Part shown: piece after piece, positions 54,277 through 63,101 of the stretch | How positions within the stretch are numbered: the stretch's first letter is position 1 | Layout: every line of letters begins with the position of its first letter | DNA from: Streptomyces sp. CC208A | GTDB taxonomy: Bacteria > Actinomycetota > Actinomycetes > Streptomycetales > Streptomycetaceae | Direction: 5' to 3' | Assembly: GCF_030010625.1 (NCBI RefSeq) | Contig: NZ_JASCXN010000006.1 | Span: 159,558-223,557 of the forward strand | DNA length: 64,000 nt | The notes under the pieces: model-generated | The model's input: only the letters and a program-made list of their open reading frames with translations | The model's database searches: none | Told to the model about the DNA's origin: nothing | Program-made: the position numbers and the translations under genes

Positions 54277-55197
54277 GTGCCTAACCGACCCACGCTCCTG
54301 GTCATCAGCGGTCCGCCCGGCACGGGTAAGAGCACGCTCGCCCGCGTCCTCGCAGAGCACCTCGGCTGCCCGGCGGTCATCCTCGATGAGATCAAGCAGG
54401 GCATGGTCCTCAACGCCGTCCCGTCACCGGACGGAACCGATAACCTCAACTTCCCGGCTCGCGACGCGTTCTTCGACACGATCACCGTGCTCCTGAAGGC
54501 CGGCGTGACCGTCGTCGCGGAGTCCGCTTTCCAGGACCGCCTGTGGCGTCCGGGCCTGGAACTCCTTACCGAGATCGCCTCGATCCGTGTCATCCGCTGC
54601 AGGACACCCGCAGGAACGATCGTCCAGCGCATCACCCAGCGGGCCGAGGACGACGCACACCGCGCGGCCCACGCCGATCACAGCCTCCTGGCAGAGATCG
54701 CCGCAGGTACGTACGTCCCCGACGGCTTCGTCGACATCTCCCTCGACCTGCCCACGCTCCTCGTCGACACCTCCGACGGCTACATCCCCGGTATCAAAGA
54801 GATCATCGCCTTCGCCCAGCCCCCTAAGAGGTCATCTCATTTGGGTGACTCGGTATTCTGTGGGTCATGGTGGGGATCGTTGAGCGGCTGGTGCCGGACG
54901 AGTTGTGGTTGTTGTTCCAGCGGGTGGTGCCGGAGGTGCCGTCGCGGCCGCAGGGTGGTGGTCGGCGTCGGCACGGCGACCGTGAGGTGCTGGCTGCGAT
55001 CGTCTTCGTGGCCACGTCGGGTTGTACCTGGCAGCAGCTGCCTTCGGCATCGTTCGGCCCGTCCGGAGCGACCGCCCACCGGCGGTTCTCGGAGTGGTCG
55101 AAGGCCAGGGTGTGGGCCAAGCTCCACCGCCTGGTCCTCGATGAACTCGGCGCCCGCGGCGAGCTGGACTGGTCGCGGTGCGCGATCGACTCGGTGA
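54277..55197 (+). CDS. P-loop kinase whose end is replaced by an IS
   Basis: The N-terminal 184 residues form a zeta-toxin-like kinase with Walker A ISGPPGTGKST (about 8-18), AVILDEIKQG and VVAESAFQD. The insertion sequence entered at the end: the undisturbed gene would read PPKGR and stop at 55695-55697, so only three residues are lost. The current frame runs through the IS left end to 55197, adding about 120 Arg/Ser-rich residues. The kinase may still work. GTG 54277 was chosen for its spacing from GAAGGA. Confidence 0.72.
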   Translation: MPNRPTLLVISGPPGTGKSTLARVLAEHLGCPAVILDEIKQGMVLNAVPSPDGTDNLNFPARDAFFDTITVLLKAGVTVVAESAFQDRLWRPGLELLTEIASIRVIRCRTPAGTIVQRITQRAEDDAHRAAHADHSLLAEIAAGTYVPDGFVDISLDLPTLLVDTSDGYIPGIKEIIAFAQPPKRSSHLGDSVFCGSWWGSLSGWCRTSCGCCSSGWCRRCRRGRRVVVGVGTATVRCWLRSSSWPRRVVPGSSCLRHRSARPERPPTGGSRSGRRPGCGPSSTAWSSMNSAPAASWTGRGARSTR

Positions 55198-55684
55198 ACA
55201 TGCGAGCCCTGAAAAGGGGGACCTGACGGGTCCGAATCCTGTCGACCGAGGCAAGTACGGCTCGAAGATCCACCTGATCACGGAACGGTCGGGTCTGCCC
55301 ATATCCGTCGGCATTTCCGGCGCCAACCTGCACGACAGCCAAGCCCTGATACCGCTCGTGAAGGGCATCCCCCCGATCCGCTCGCGCCGCGGCCGGCGAC
55401 GGCGCAAGCCTGGCAAACTCCACGCCGACAAGGGCTACGACTACGCCCACCTGCGGCGATGGTTACGCGAGCGTGGCATCACCCACCGCATCGCCCGCAA
55501 GGGAGTCGAGTCCTCTCAGCGGCTGGGCCGCCACCGCTGGACCGTGGAACGCACCATGGCCTGGCTCGCCGGCTGCCGCCGCCTCCACCGACGCTACGAA
55601 CGCAAGGCCGACCACTTCCTCGCTTTCACCAGCATCGCCTGCACTCTCATCTGCTACCGCAGGCTCTCCAAATGAGATGACTTC
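54828..55684 (+). mobile_element. IS5-family insertion sequence (IS427-like)
   Basis: The 857-bp element has inverted ends GAGGTCATCTCATTTGG and GAAGTCATCTCATTTGG (right end read inward), 16 of 17 alike. It is flanked by TAA at 54825-54827 and 55685-55687, a 3-bp duplication. Two overlapping transposase frames fit the IS427 group. Removing it with one TAA restores the stop of the kinase gene. It appears intact. Confidence 0.9.
54867..55675 (+). CDS. IS5-family transposase made by frameshift from two frames
   Basis: Frame 1 (54867-55226, 119 residues) carries the N-terminal helix-turn-helix-like part and the first catalytic Asp in CAIDSVNMRAL. Frame 2 (55178-55675) carries the second Asp in LHADKGYDYAHL and the Glu in TVERTMAWLAGCRR. 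The frames meet at CTGAAAAGGGGGACC (55208-55222): slipping back one base on AAAAGGGGG gives KKGDLTGPNPVDRG, the normal family sequence. This matches the programmed frameshift of the IS427 group, so it is probably active rather than mutated. Confidence 0.88.
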
Positions 55685-55687
55685 TAA

Positions 55688-55984
55688 GGGGCGATAGATC
55701 ACGAGAAGCACTTGGCTTTCGGCAAGATCGCGTTACGGGCCCTAAAGATCTTTCCCTGAAATTCGATCTTGAAATCTCGAATCGCGAGATCCTGACGCCT
55801 AGGTGACCTTCACAACACGCGCACTCATATGGATCGCGCTCACCGACTTGTAAGATCAGGGAAGACAGGGTGCGCCGGGCCAACCATCGCCCACCCCCAC
55901 AGGCTCCTGGCTACTAACGTCCCTCGCAGAAGCGGGCCGGGCAAGGCTGGCAGTAACTACCTCGGTGTCATTGATGGAGCAACC
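55688..55984. promoter_or_regulatory. Lower-G+C regulatory region before the ImmA/IrrE-like gene
   Basis: This region is visibly poorer in G+C than its surroundings. ATCTCG (55774-55779) and CGAGAT (55785-55790) form an inverted repeat with a 5-base spacer, a candidate operator. GATCTT occurs twice just upstream. No gene is seen. Confidence 0.5.
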
Positions 55985-56578
55985 ATGCGTTGGCGTAGGG
56001 ACTTTTTTCGACGCGTCCTCGTAAGGGGATGGCGCAGAAACCCCTCGCAACTTGCTCTCGTGAGGCAGTGCGAGAGGCTCCTCGAAGACCTCCCCATTCC
56101 GTCCCCTTTCAGCGTTGAGGCCCTGGTGCGCAACATCGAGGAGGCGCGGGGCCGTCAGATTAGGCTCGTCCCATTGGACGATGCAGATGGCGGCCTGGGT
56201 ACGGCTTGCGGTCTTCGCGTCAAGGCTCCGGGTCTCACTCTGATCCTTTACCGGCGTCGCTCAAGTCGAAATCAGACCGAGCACATCATCCTCCACGAGC
56301 TCTCACATGAATGGCTGGACCACGGCACCTCCTTGACGGACGAGCAAGTCCAGCGGTACGTACCGACTCGGATTCGCGAGGAAGTTATTCGCCGTTTCCC
56401 GGGAACGCTCGTCCAGGGTCGCGTAGATTTCAGCAGCCCCGAGGAGAAGCAGGCCGAGATCTCGGCTTCCTTGATTAAACGCTTGGCGCGAAGGCAGTCG
56501 GTTACAGGAGACGACATGGTGAGCCTTCTGGAACGCTCGCTCGCTCACCCGGTCGCCCCGCCACGACATCGACACTAG
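55985..56578 (+). CDS. ImmA/IrrE-type metallopeptidase
   Basis: This 197-residue protein has the zinc motif HELSHEWLDH near residues 102-111 and the preceding TLILYRRRSSRNQTEHIILHE typical of the ImmA/IrrE fold. The family cleaves XRE-type repressors to switch on mobile-element or stress genes. ATG 55985 is the likely start, though the frame is open upstream to 55829. The membrane-protein gene at 56682 follows. No XRE gene is adjacent; the nearest is at 58950-59822. Base composition is lower in G+C than the rest of the window, which suggests transfer. Confidence 0.88.
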   Translation: MRWRRDFFRRVLVRGWRRNPSQLALVRQCERLLEDLPIPSPFSVEALVRNIEEARGRQIRLVPLDDADGGLGTACGLRVKAPGLTLILYRRRSSRNQTEHIILHELSHEWLDHGTSLTDEQVQRYVPTRIREEVIRRFPGTLVQGRVDFSSPEEKQAEISASLIKRLARRQSVTGDDMVSLLERSLAHPVAPPRHRH

Positions 56579-56681
56579 TTGCCCTGGGCTCCCAGCTCAA
56601 TCCCGTCCACCCGTCGGAAATTAGGCCGAGAAGAGCCGACTCGATCGGCGAGCTACTCGCCCTGTCGACCCCTCTGGTTCC

Positions 56682-57917
56682 GTGTTCGACTACTTCAAAT
56701 ACCTGACTGCGGCAGTGATGACCGTCATTGCCGTGTGGCGATTTCCCGCGGTGCGCTATGGAGACGCCCATCGGCGAGCCCTCTGGGGTGGATACGCGGG
56801 TTTCGCCGTAGCGCTGTGGCTTTACACGCCGGCAGCGATGGACGCGGTGGATCGAATCCCGGTCGTGGACCTGAGCGCTCTGCTCAGGCACTTCGCGAGC
56901 ACTGCAGCGATCATCGCAGCCCTCACCTACGTAGCCACCAGTTACGGGAAGACCTCGGAGGCGGTGGTGCCGCGTCACGTAGCGGTCTCCCGCTGGATCG
57001 CACGCGCCTCCTACGGGGCAGGGGCGGTAGGCGTCACCACGCTGACGGTGCTCTTCTTCACTGTCGTTCAGCGCGACAGGCCGAGCGACAACTTCCTCGT
57101 CGATCACGCCGGGCAATGGGGCGCGGCTGTCTACATGACCGTGTTCTATTTTTTCCCTCTCGTCACGACGGCCGTTTGCGGATATCAGTGGACGAGAGCA
57201 GCACGACAGGCCGAGAGCATCAGCATGCGAATCGGGCTGGGCCTGATGAGCTTGGCCATGTGGATGGGGCTCGTTCACACCCTGACCCGCATCACAATGC
57301 TGTGGGCTGATGTCGCATTTCCACTATCCCCCTCCACGATGCGGTTCCTCGTTGTCGCAACGTCCATGTGGATGAACCTTCTTTTCTTGATCGTCGCCGC
57401 AGGTGCAAGCATCCCGACCTCCCGTGCAGCAGTAGCGCGATGGAAAGCATGGCGCACCCTGTACAAGATCTACCCTCTCTGGTTTGACCTAGTGCAGGCT
57501 TTTCCAGGGACAAGCCTCTACCCTCCGGGCCGACGCCTCTCAGAGCTCAGGCACTTCCGGGTTCCCATCGACGTCCGCCTGGACCGGTGGACGCAGGATA
57601 TTGCCGACGCCTGCGAGAAGCTGCGCTACTACGCGCCGCGCGACCTCATGTTCGCCGCGGAGGACGCCACCGCCTCACATCCCGACCCCGAGCTGGCAGC
57701 AGAGGCTTACTGGATCCGGGCCGCCCTACAAGCTGCCGAGTCGGCGCCCGCAAATACACAAGCGGCTGCTCCTCTACGGGAAAAGCCGTTCGTGGACACT
57801 GACAGCGAGGCCGCGTGGCTGGCGCGAGTCAGCACAGTCTATTCGCGCGTCTCTCCGGAAAGAGCACGGCACCTTCTCCAGCATTCAACCACAACGGAAA
57901 TGGATCCGCTTCCTTAA
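56682..57917 (+). CDS. MAB_1171c-family membrane protein
   Basis: This 411-residue protein has seven or so hydrophobic helices in its first 260 residues (for example WGGYAGFAVALWLY, FLVVATSMWMNLLFLIVAA) and a soluble C-terminal half with HFRVPIDVRLDRWTQDIADA. This fits the MAB_1171c putative transporter family, which in actinobacteria is often found beside ImmA/IrrE and XRE genes. GTG 56682 lacks a clear ribosome-binding site and sits 103 bases after the peptidase. The substrate and even the transport role are unproven. Confidence 0.82.
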   Translation: MFDYFKYLTAAVMTVIAVWRFPAVRYGDAHRRALWGGYAGFAVALWLYTPAAMDAVDRIPVVDLSALLRHFASTAAIIAALTYVATSYGKTSEAVVPRHVAVSRWIARASYGAGAVGVTTLTVLFFTVVQRDRPSDNFLVDHAGQWGAAVYMTVFYFFPLVTTAVCGYQWTRAARQAESISMRIGLGLMSLAMWMGLVHTLTRITMLWADVAFPLSPSTMRFLVVATSMWMNLLFLIVAAGASIPTSRAAVARWKAWRTLYKIYPLWFDLVQAFPGTSLYPPGRRLSELRHFRVPIDVRLDRWTQDIADACEKLRYYAPRDLMFAAEDATASHPDPELAAEAYWIRAALQAAESAPANTQAAAPLREKPFVDTDSEAAWLARVSTVYSRVSPERARHLLQHSTTTEMDPLP

Positions 57918-58196
57918 TTATCGAATACCCCTCGGGGGCTACCCCTCACTCTGCGTGGACGGGGCGCGACGAAAACGGAGCATCGCCTCTCGCGCACTGC
58001 CGGGTGATTTTCCACACCCGCACTTCTCGAACGCGGCTGGTACCGTGGTCATGCGGGTTGCCAGCAGGTCTTACCTCCGCCCCGTGATTGAACCCCGGCC
58101 GCGACGCACTCTTACTCCCGTCGCCAGATGCAGCCGGGCCGCGACCCTATCCGGTCCGGATGGGCGTCCGAAATCTCAGCAACCTGGAGTTCTCGC
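57918..58196. other. Gene-free stretch before the HAD gene
   Basis: No gene is seen. A GGAG box at 58186-58189 serves ATG 58197. Confidence 0.4.
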
Positions 58197-58826
58197 ATGT
58201 CCAACCGCCCCACGGGTCTCATCCTTGATTTCGGAGGCGTTCTCACCACCCCGCTGCTGCCCGCGGTGCTCGCCTTCGAGCAGCGCGAGGGCCTTCCGAA
58301 GGGCGCCTGCCTCGCGGCCCTCTACAAGGACGAGGAGGGCGTTCGGATCACCAGCGACCTCGAGCGCGGCGTCGTCTCTCAGACGGAGTGGAACACGTTC
58401 GCCGGCAAGATGCTGGGCGTCTCCCCGGACAACTTGATGGGCCGCATCTTCGGCACCCTTCGTCCCGAGCCTCTGATGATCGACGCGGCAGCCGCGGCGC
58501 GGCGGGCGGGGATCAAGGTGGGCATCCTGTCCAACTCGGTGGGCTTGGCGCCGTGGGATCTGTACGACGGCTACGAGCTGGAGCGGCTGTACGACGTCGT
58601 GGTGATCTCCGAACGGCACCTGCTGCGCAAGCCCGACCCCGAGCTGTTCGAAATCACCCTCAAGCTCATGGGCCTACCGGCCGCCGAGTGTGTGTTCGTG
58701 GACGACACCGCCGCTTACACCGAGGCCGCCGAGAAGCTGGGCATCACGGGCGTGCACAACCAGGACCCCGGCCAGACGGTGGCTGCCCTTTCGGAGCTGT
58801 TCGGCGTGGACCTCGCCACGGCCTGA
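58197..58826 (+). CDS. HAD-superfamily phosphatase-like hydrolase
   Basis: This 209-residue protein has the HAD motifs in order: motif I as ILDFGGVLT (residues 8-16), where Gly stands in the place of the second Asp, motif II SNS in GILSNSVGL, Lys in LLRKPDPELF, and motif IV in CVFVDDTAAY. The DFGG form is common in the epoxide-hydrolase-like and dehalogenase-like branch. ATG 58197 has GGAG 7 bases upstream. It converges on the XRE gene with a strong hairpin between them. The substrate is unknown. Confidence 0.92.
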   Translation: MSNRPTGLILDFGGVLTTPLLPAVLAFEQREGLPKGACLAALYKDEEGVRITSDLERGVVSQTEWNTFAGKMLGVSPDNLMGRIFGTLRPEPLMIDAAAAARRAGIKVGILSNSVGLAPWDLYDGYELERLYDVVVISERHLLRKPDPELFEITLKLMGLPAAECVFVDDTAAYTEAAEKLGITGVHNQDPGQTVAALSELFGVDLATA

Positions 58827-58858
58827 TTCGCCGCCTCCAGGCAGGGCCAGAAACGACT

Positions 58859-58896
58859 AAGGACTCCGGCACCCCCGTGGGGGTGCCGGAGTCCTT
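58859..58896. terminator. Bidirectional terminator
   Basis: Eighteen-base arms (58859-58876 and 58879-58896), starting AAGGACTCCGGC and ending in CTT, are perfectly complementary. They lie between the convergent HAD and XRE genes, and the AA/TT edges suit termination both ways. Confidence 0.88.
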
Positions 58897-58949
58897 CGCG
58901 TTGCAGGGCCCCTCAGGGCAAGGGCGCGAGTCCGTGCTCCCAGGCGGCG

Positions 58950-59822
58950 TTACTCGCTCCCCGGTGCCTCTGGCAGCTTGTGCCTCAGCTCTCCGACGAC
59001 TTCGTTGATCTTGGCCATCATCTCGGCGGACAGACCTTCACCGTTGCCGCGGGCCGCCAGTCCGAGAATCTGTCCTCGATGGATGGAGCCGAGGAACACG
59101 AGCGACTCCAGGAACTGGCGGTCCTCGGCGCCGAGCTCGGCGTCGTCCTGGAAAAGGCCGACGTTGACCTGGAGGGCGTGGGCAAGGCCGGCGCGCACTG
59201 CATCGGAAGCCTCGGTCGTCGCACCCTCACGAAGGGCGACGATGTCCTCGGTCGTCACGGCTGTTGTCCCGGCGTGCTCGTTGACCAGTCGCGCGATCTC
59301 CTCGTCGGAAGGCGCCTCCTGGCCGACATAGCCGTGCTGCACGAGGTAGTTGATCTTTTCCCCGATTGTCCGGGGCGTGGCCGGGCCGTCGCGGGAGCCC
59401 TCTGGGCGTACCCCGAAACTTACGTCCTGGGCCGCCAGCAGCTCGGCTTCGGTCACGCCGTACGCCTGGGCGAGGGGCTTGACGTACGCCTCGCTGAGTC
59501 GGCGCCGGCCGCCCTCCGCGTTGCTCACCGGAACGCGACTCGCGTTGATGACCTCGGCGGCCTGCGTGATGCTGAGGCCGGCGTCGCAGCGAAGAAGGTG
59601 GAGGTCCGCCGGGCCGTCGGCGGGAAAGAGGGCATCGAGCGGCTCACCGACAGCTGCTGCGAGCGCTGGAAGCTTCTCCCCCTTAGGGAACTCCTGGCCG
59701 TCCTCCCACCGCGACACGGCCGGCCCCTTGACGCCCACGGCCGCGCCCAGATCCTTCTGGCTGAGCTCCCTGGCTCTTCGGGCAGCGCGAAGGCGTTTGC
59801 CGTCGAACTGACGAGTGCGCAC
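58950..59822 (-). CDS. XRE-family regulator with two HTH regions
   Basis: This 290-residue protein has a first HTH at about residues 9-60 (RAARRARELSQKDLGAAVGVKGPAVSRWEDG) and a second, weaker one at about 75-130 (GLSITQAAEVINASRVPVSNAEGGRR). The C-terminal half is helical and acidic. GTG 59822 follows a GGAG box. The inverted repeat at 59903-59920 lies about 80 bases upstream and is a likely operator for this gene and for the plus-strand module. It could be the repressor of the replication module at 60495-64000 and a target of the ImmA/IrrE-type protease. Confidence 0.88.
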   Translation of the reverse strand: MRTRQFDGKRLRAARRARELSQKDLGAAVGVKGPAVSRWEDGQEFPKGEKLPALAAAVGEPLDALFPADGPADLHLLRCDAGLSITQAAEVINASRVPVSNAEGGRRRLSEAYVKPLAQAYGVTEAELLAAQDVSFGVRPEGSRDGPATPRTIGEKINYLVQHGYVGQEAPSDEEIARLVNEHAGTTAVTTEDIVALREGATTEASDAVRAGLAHALQVNVGLFQDDAELGAEDRQFLESLVFLGSIHRGQILGLAARGNGEGLSAEMMAKINEVVGELRHKLPEAPGSE

Positions 59823-59902
59823 GTGTGTACTCCTGCAGGGTCGCGATCTGGCCGGCGGGGGCGGCCTCGGGGGCTACTGTAGTCCAGGCTTGATGCGCCT
59901 GT

Positions 59903-59920
59903 GAAACTAACGTAAGTTTC
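59903..59920. promoter_or_regulatory. Candidate XRE operator
   Basis: GAAACT and AGTTTC enclose AACGTA, giving an 18-bp near-palindrome in an A+T-rich patch between the XRE gene and the plus-strand genes. Confidence 0.6.
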
Positions 59921-59982
59921 CGTATCGCACCTGCTGGTCGGGCCTCACCCTTCCATGGTGCCTGCTCTGGGGAGGACCTTCC

Positions 59983-60249
59983 ATGCATGTTGCGGTGCCG
60001 ACGCCGTGCGCGCAACGCGCTGCTGGATCCGATGCCCAGTCGTTGCCGACAGCAACGCTGCAGCCCCGTGTCCCTGTCAGCGTCGACCGCTGCCTGGCGG
60101 GGCCTCTCGGGAACTTGTACGGGGCTGTAGAGCTATGTCTAGACCTTTCCGCGCTGTCCTCGTATGTTCGTCGTCGCTCGCCGGGCAGCCCGCCCGGCCC
60201 AGGGGTGAGGAGGAACATGACGGACTACTGCCGCCGCCGCGCCGGATAG
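59983..60249 (+). CDS. Possible 88-residue protein of unknown function
   Basis: ATG 59983 is preceded by GGGGAGG at good distance. The product is Cys-containing (four Cys), with an Arg-rich end (DYCRRRAG). I recognise no domain. An internal ATG at 60220 has a GGAGG box too close to be useful. It lies between the XRE gene and the replication module and may be a small regulator or chance. Confidence 0.4.
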   Translation: MHVAVPTPCAQRAAGSDAQSLPTATLQPRVPVSVDRCLAGPLGNLYGAVELCLDLSALSSYVRRRSPGSPPGPGVRRNMTDYCRRRAG

Positions 60250-60494
60250 ACGGCAAAAACGGCGACGGCGCCTGAGAGAGGCAACTCTCAGACGCCGGAC
60301 GCTCACGATGTTCCCGCCCAGGCAAGGGCCGGGATCACCTTCATCCGCACCGATCCTTCTCACGGGACCACAACGGTGCGGCTTCACTGCACAGGAGATT
60401 GTGTCATGTCCGCTGCCCAACGCAAAAGACCAGATTCCTCGGCCTGCGTGGCGACAGCCCCCGTCCGCAACCCCGTCCTCGGGGGTGCCGTCTG

Positions 60495-61550
60495 ATGGCC
60501 CGCATCCGAACCATCAAGCCCGAGGCGTTCGAGTCCGAGGATCTTGCCGCGGTCGGCGTGACTGCGATGGTCACCTTCTTCGGGCTGCTCACCCAGGCCG
60601 ACGACTCCGGTCGCTTCCGCGACCACCCCGCGATCATCGCGGGACGGCTCTGGGCCCTTCGCGCCGACCACACCCCGGCGCATGTGGCCATCGATCTGGA
60701 GCAGCTCGCCGAGGCCGGCCTGATCTGTCGCTACACCGGCTGCGACGGGAACGCCTACCTCCACGTGGTGACGTGGGAGAAGCACCAGAAGATCGACCGG
60801 CCCTCCGCGTCCAGGCGCCCGCGGTGCCCGGCCCACCAGGGTCACCAGAAGTGCGGCGCCTGCACGAAGGACGCGTGCCCGACGGTCTCACCCGCCCACA
60901 CTGCGCCCGCTGGCCGCGCGGACGCCGCCAAGACCTCTTCGCACCACCCTCGTCGAACCCTCGATACGCAGGAATCGGCCACGCCCGAGCAGTTCCCGGC
61001 CGTCTCGGAGGAGGCCGTGAACGGTGGTCCGGTGCGGGTGAGCAGTGACGGGCAGCCCGCCCGGCCCGCCTCGGTGATGTCCAGCGAATCCGCAGGTCAC
61101 AAGGGGTTCGGCGACGATTCGGCGAAGCCTCGCGAGGGTGCAGCGCCTGGATCTAGGATCCTGGATCCTGGATCTTTCCCTAAGGGGGGCGAGGCCCCCG
61201 CCCCGCGTACCGCTCCGGAAGGTGCCTCGGTGAAGGCCCTGGTGGCCGAGTACGTGCGGGAGTCCGCGCACCGGCCTCCGAAGGATGTCGTGGGGCTGGT
61301 CGGTCGCCACGTGAAGGCTCTGGTCGAGGAGGGCTACGACCCGGAGGTGATCCGCAGCGCTCTGGAGCGGCTGCGGGTGAAGGGCCTGCACGGGAGCGTG
61401 CTGCCGAGCCTGGTCAACGAGGCGCTGAACGCCTCACCGTCTCCGTCCGCCGTCGGCGCCTCCGGCGCGGGGCCCTGGGCCACCTCCGGCTACAGGCCCT
61501 ACCTCGATCCCACAGCCGCCGAGCCGAGCGGATTCGGAGGCCGACTGTGA
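60495..61550 (+). CDS. Replication-initiation-like protein of phage/plasmid type
   Basis: This 351-residue protein starts MARIRTIKPEAFESEDLAAVGVTAMVTFFGLLTQADDSGRFRDHP-like, which is the N-terminal winged-helix region common to actinophage and actinobacterial plasmid replication proteins. A Cys-rich middle (RCPAHQGHQKCGACTKDAC) could bind zinc. A disordered linker leads to a C-terminal helical domain (about 250-320) of the DnaD/DnaB-interacting kind. Its stop overlaps the DnaC-like start, as usual for helicase-loader pairs. Confidence 0.8.
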   Translation: MARIRTIKPEAFESEDLAAVGVTAMVTFFGLLTQADDSGRFRDHPAIIAGRLWALRADHTPAHVAIDLEQLAEAGLICRYTGCDGNAYLHVVTWEKHQKIDRPSASRRPRCPAHQGHQKCGACTKDACPTVSPAHTAPAGRADAAKTSSHHPRRTLDTQESATPEQFPAVSEEAVNGGPVRVSSDGQPARPASVMSSESAGHKGFGDDSAKPREGAAPGSRILDPGSFPKGGEAPAPRTAPEGASVKALVAEYVRESAHRPPKDVVGLVGRHVKALVEEGYDPEVIRSALERLRVKGLHGSVLPSLVNEALNASPSPSAVGASGAGPWATSGYRPYLDPTAAEPSGFGGRL

Positions 61551-62299
61551 CCCGCTACCAGCTCGACGACCCGCAGCCGCCCCTGCCCGAGCGTCTGCGA
61601 GCCCGCCTGGAGGCCAGGCTCGCCGAACGCGGGATCGACCCCGCCGCCGAGCTGCCGGACACCCCGGAGCCGATCCCGGCCCTGGAGGCCGCGCAGCTGC
61701 GGATCCCGATCGACTACCGCGAAGCCCTGGTGGAGCACCCCGATGTCGCCGCCTGGGTCCGCAAGGTCGCCGAAGGCGCGGTCGCCCCGTCCGCCGGCGG
61801 GCTGAACCCGCAGTTCGGCGTATCCGGGCGCCGGCGGATCATGCACGGACCGTCGCTGCTGCTCTGGGGGAACCTCGGGACCGGCAAGACGCACCAGGCG
61901 TACGCCGCGATCCGGGCCCTGACCGCCTCCGGGTGCGGGGTGGCCTGGCACGCGACCACCGCCGCCGACCTGTTCGGCGACACCCGGCCGCAGGCCGGCG
62001 TGGACCTGGAGCACCAGCTCCGCCGGATCGTCCGGGTGCCCCTGCTGCTCCTGGACGACGTCGGTGCGGCGAAAACGTCGGCGTGGACCGAGGAGGTCCT
62101 CTTCCGGCTGGTGAACTGGCGCTGCCAGAACCGGATGCCGACGATCTTCACCACGAACCTGCCTCCGGTCCGCGAGCTCGCCGACTCGTCCCACCAGCCG
62201 GTCCTGCGTGACCTGGTCGGCGACCGCGTGCTGAGCCGCATGTCCGGCATGTGCACCCCGGTCCGCTTCACCGGCCCGGACCGCCGCTTCCAGCGCTGA
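61547..62299 (+). CDS. DnaC-like helicase-loader ATPase
   Basis: This 250-residue AAA+ protein has Walker A LLWGNLGTGKTH near residues 104-115 and Walker B VPLLLLDDVGAAK near 164-176, then the sensor region MPTIFTTNLPP. This matches DnaC/IstB-type loaders in plasmids and phages. GTG 61547 overlaps the Rep-like stop (GTGA), so the two are translated together. It probably loads the replicative helicase at an element's origin. Confidence 0.9.
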   Translation: MTRYQLDDPQPPLPERLRARLEARLAERGIDPAAELPDTPEPIPALEAAQLRIPIDYREALVEHPDVAAWVRKVAEGAVAPSAGGLNPQFGVSGRRRIMHGPSLLLWGNLGTGKTHQAYAAIRALTASGCGVAWHATTAADLFGDTRPQAGVDLEHQLRRIVRVPLLLLDDVGAAKTSAWTEEVLFRLVNWRCQNRMPTIFTTNLPPVRELADSSHQPVLRDLVGDRVLSRMSGMCTPVRFTGPDRRFQR

Positions 62300-62417
62300 G
62301 ACGCGCCCTCCTCACCTCGGCCCGCCGCCGCAGCCGGGCCCATCCCTCCGCCTCACCCCTGCTCCTCCTCCGCCCCCGGCGTCGAGGGAGTCCGAGGCGT
62401 ACCCGAAAGACACCCTG

Positions 62418-63101
62418 ATGCGCTACATCACCACCAACACCGGTCCGCAGCCGACCATCCGCTCGATCGCCGACCACAGCTGGCACTCCCGCGCCGCCTG
62501 CTACGGCATCAACCCCAAGGAAGCCGACCGGCTGTTCTTCCACGGCCCCCGCAGCTTCCGCGACCGTCAGCAGGCCAAGCAGGTGTGCGCGGCCTGCCCC
62601 GTCCAGCGGGACTGCCTGAACTTCGCCCTGGAGAACCGGGTCGAGCACGGCATGTGGGGCGGCCTGACCCTCAAGGAACGCGCCCAGTGGCGTAAGAAGC
62701 TCGCCAACCGCCTCGACTACACGCGAGTGCGCTCCGCGATCATCGGCCGGGACGTCCACCTCAGCAGTCTGGAGCGCGACGCGGTCGTCCGGTACGCCTG
62801 CGCGAGGGGCTGGAGCACGACCCGCCTGGCCCATGTCCTGGGCGTCACGGCCGAGTGGGCCCGCGACTTGATGAGCGAAGAAGCCTGCGCCATCGAGGAC
62901 CGCGACCGGCACAACCTGCACGCCGACCCTGCCCCGGTCGTGCCCGCCCAGGAGGACGGTTCGAACACGGACGACCCGCCGGCGAGCAGCGCCCAGGACG
63001 CGGATGCCCCTGATGCCGAGCGCCCGAGCGACGACGTGGTCCCCGTCGACCGGCACGTCCACACCCCCGTCGTCATCGACGACCTCCGAAAGGCAGCATG
63101 A
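62418..63101 (+). CDS. WhiB-family iron-sulphur regulator
   Basis: This 227-residue protein has the four Cys of the WhiB cluster (AAC near residue 28, then [10 protein letters not shown] near 59-68) and the signature GMWGGLT near 81-87, followed by a basic stretch. The C-terminal 130 residues are an HTH-like segment ([22 protein letters not shown]) and an acidic tail, longer than in chromosomal WhiB proteins. Its stop overlaps the DUF2637 start. Plasmid- and phage-borne WhiB proteins are known to redirect host transcription. Confidence 0.93.
   Translation: MRYITTNTGPQPTIRSIADHSWHSRAACYGINPKEADRLFFHGPRSFRDRQQAKQVCAACPVQRDCLNFALENRVEHGMWGGLTLKERAQWRKKLANRLDYTRVRSAIIGRDVHLSSLERDAVVRYACARGWSTTRLAHVLGVTAEWARDLMSEEACAIEDRDRHNLHADPAPVVPAQEDGSNTDDPPASSAQDADAPDAERPSDDVVPVDRHVHTPVVIDDLRKAA

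Noticed and set aside
54867..55675. Transposase inactivated by mutation
   Set aside because: The frame change occurs at a slippery AAAAGGGGG and matches the known programmed frameshift of the IS427 group.
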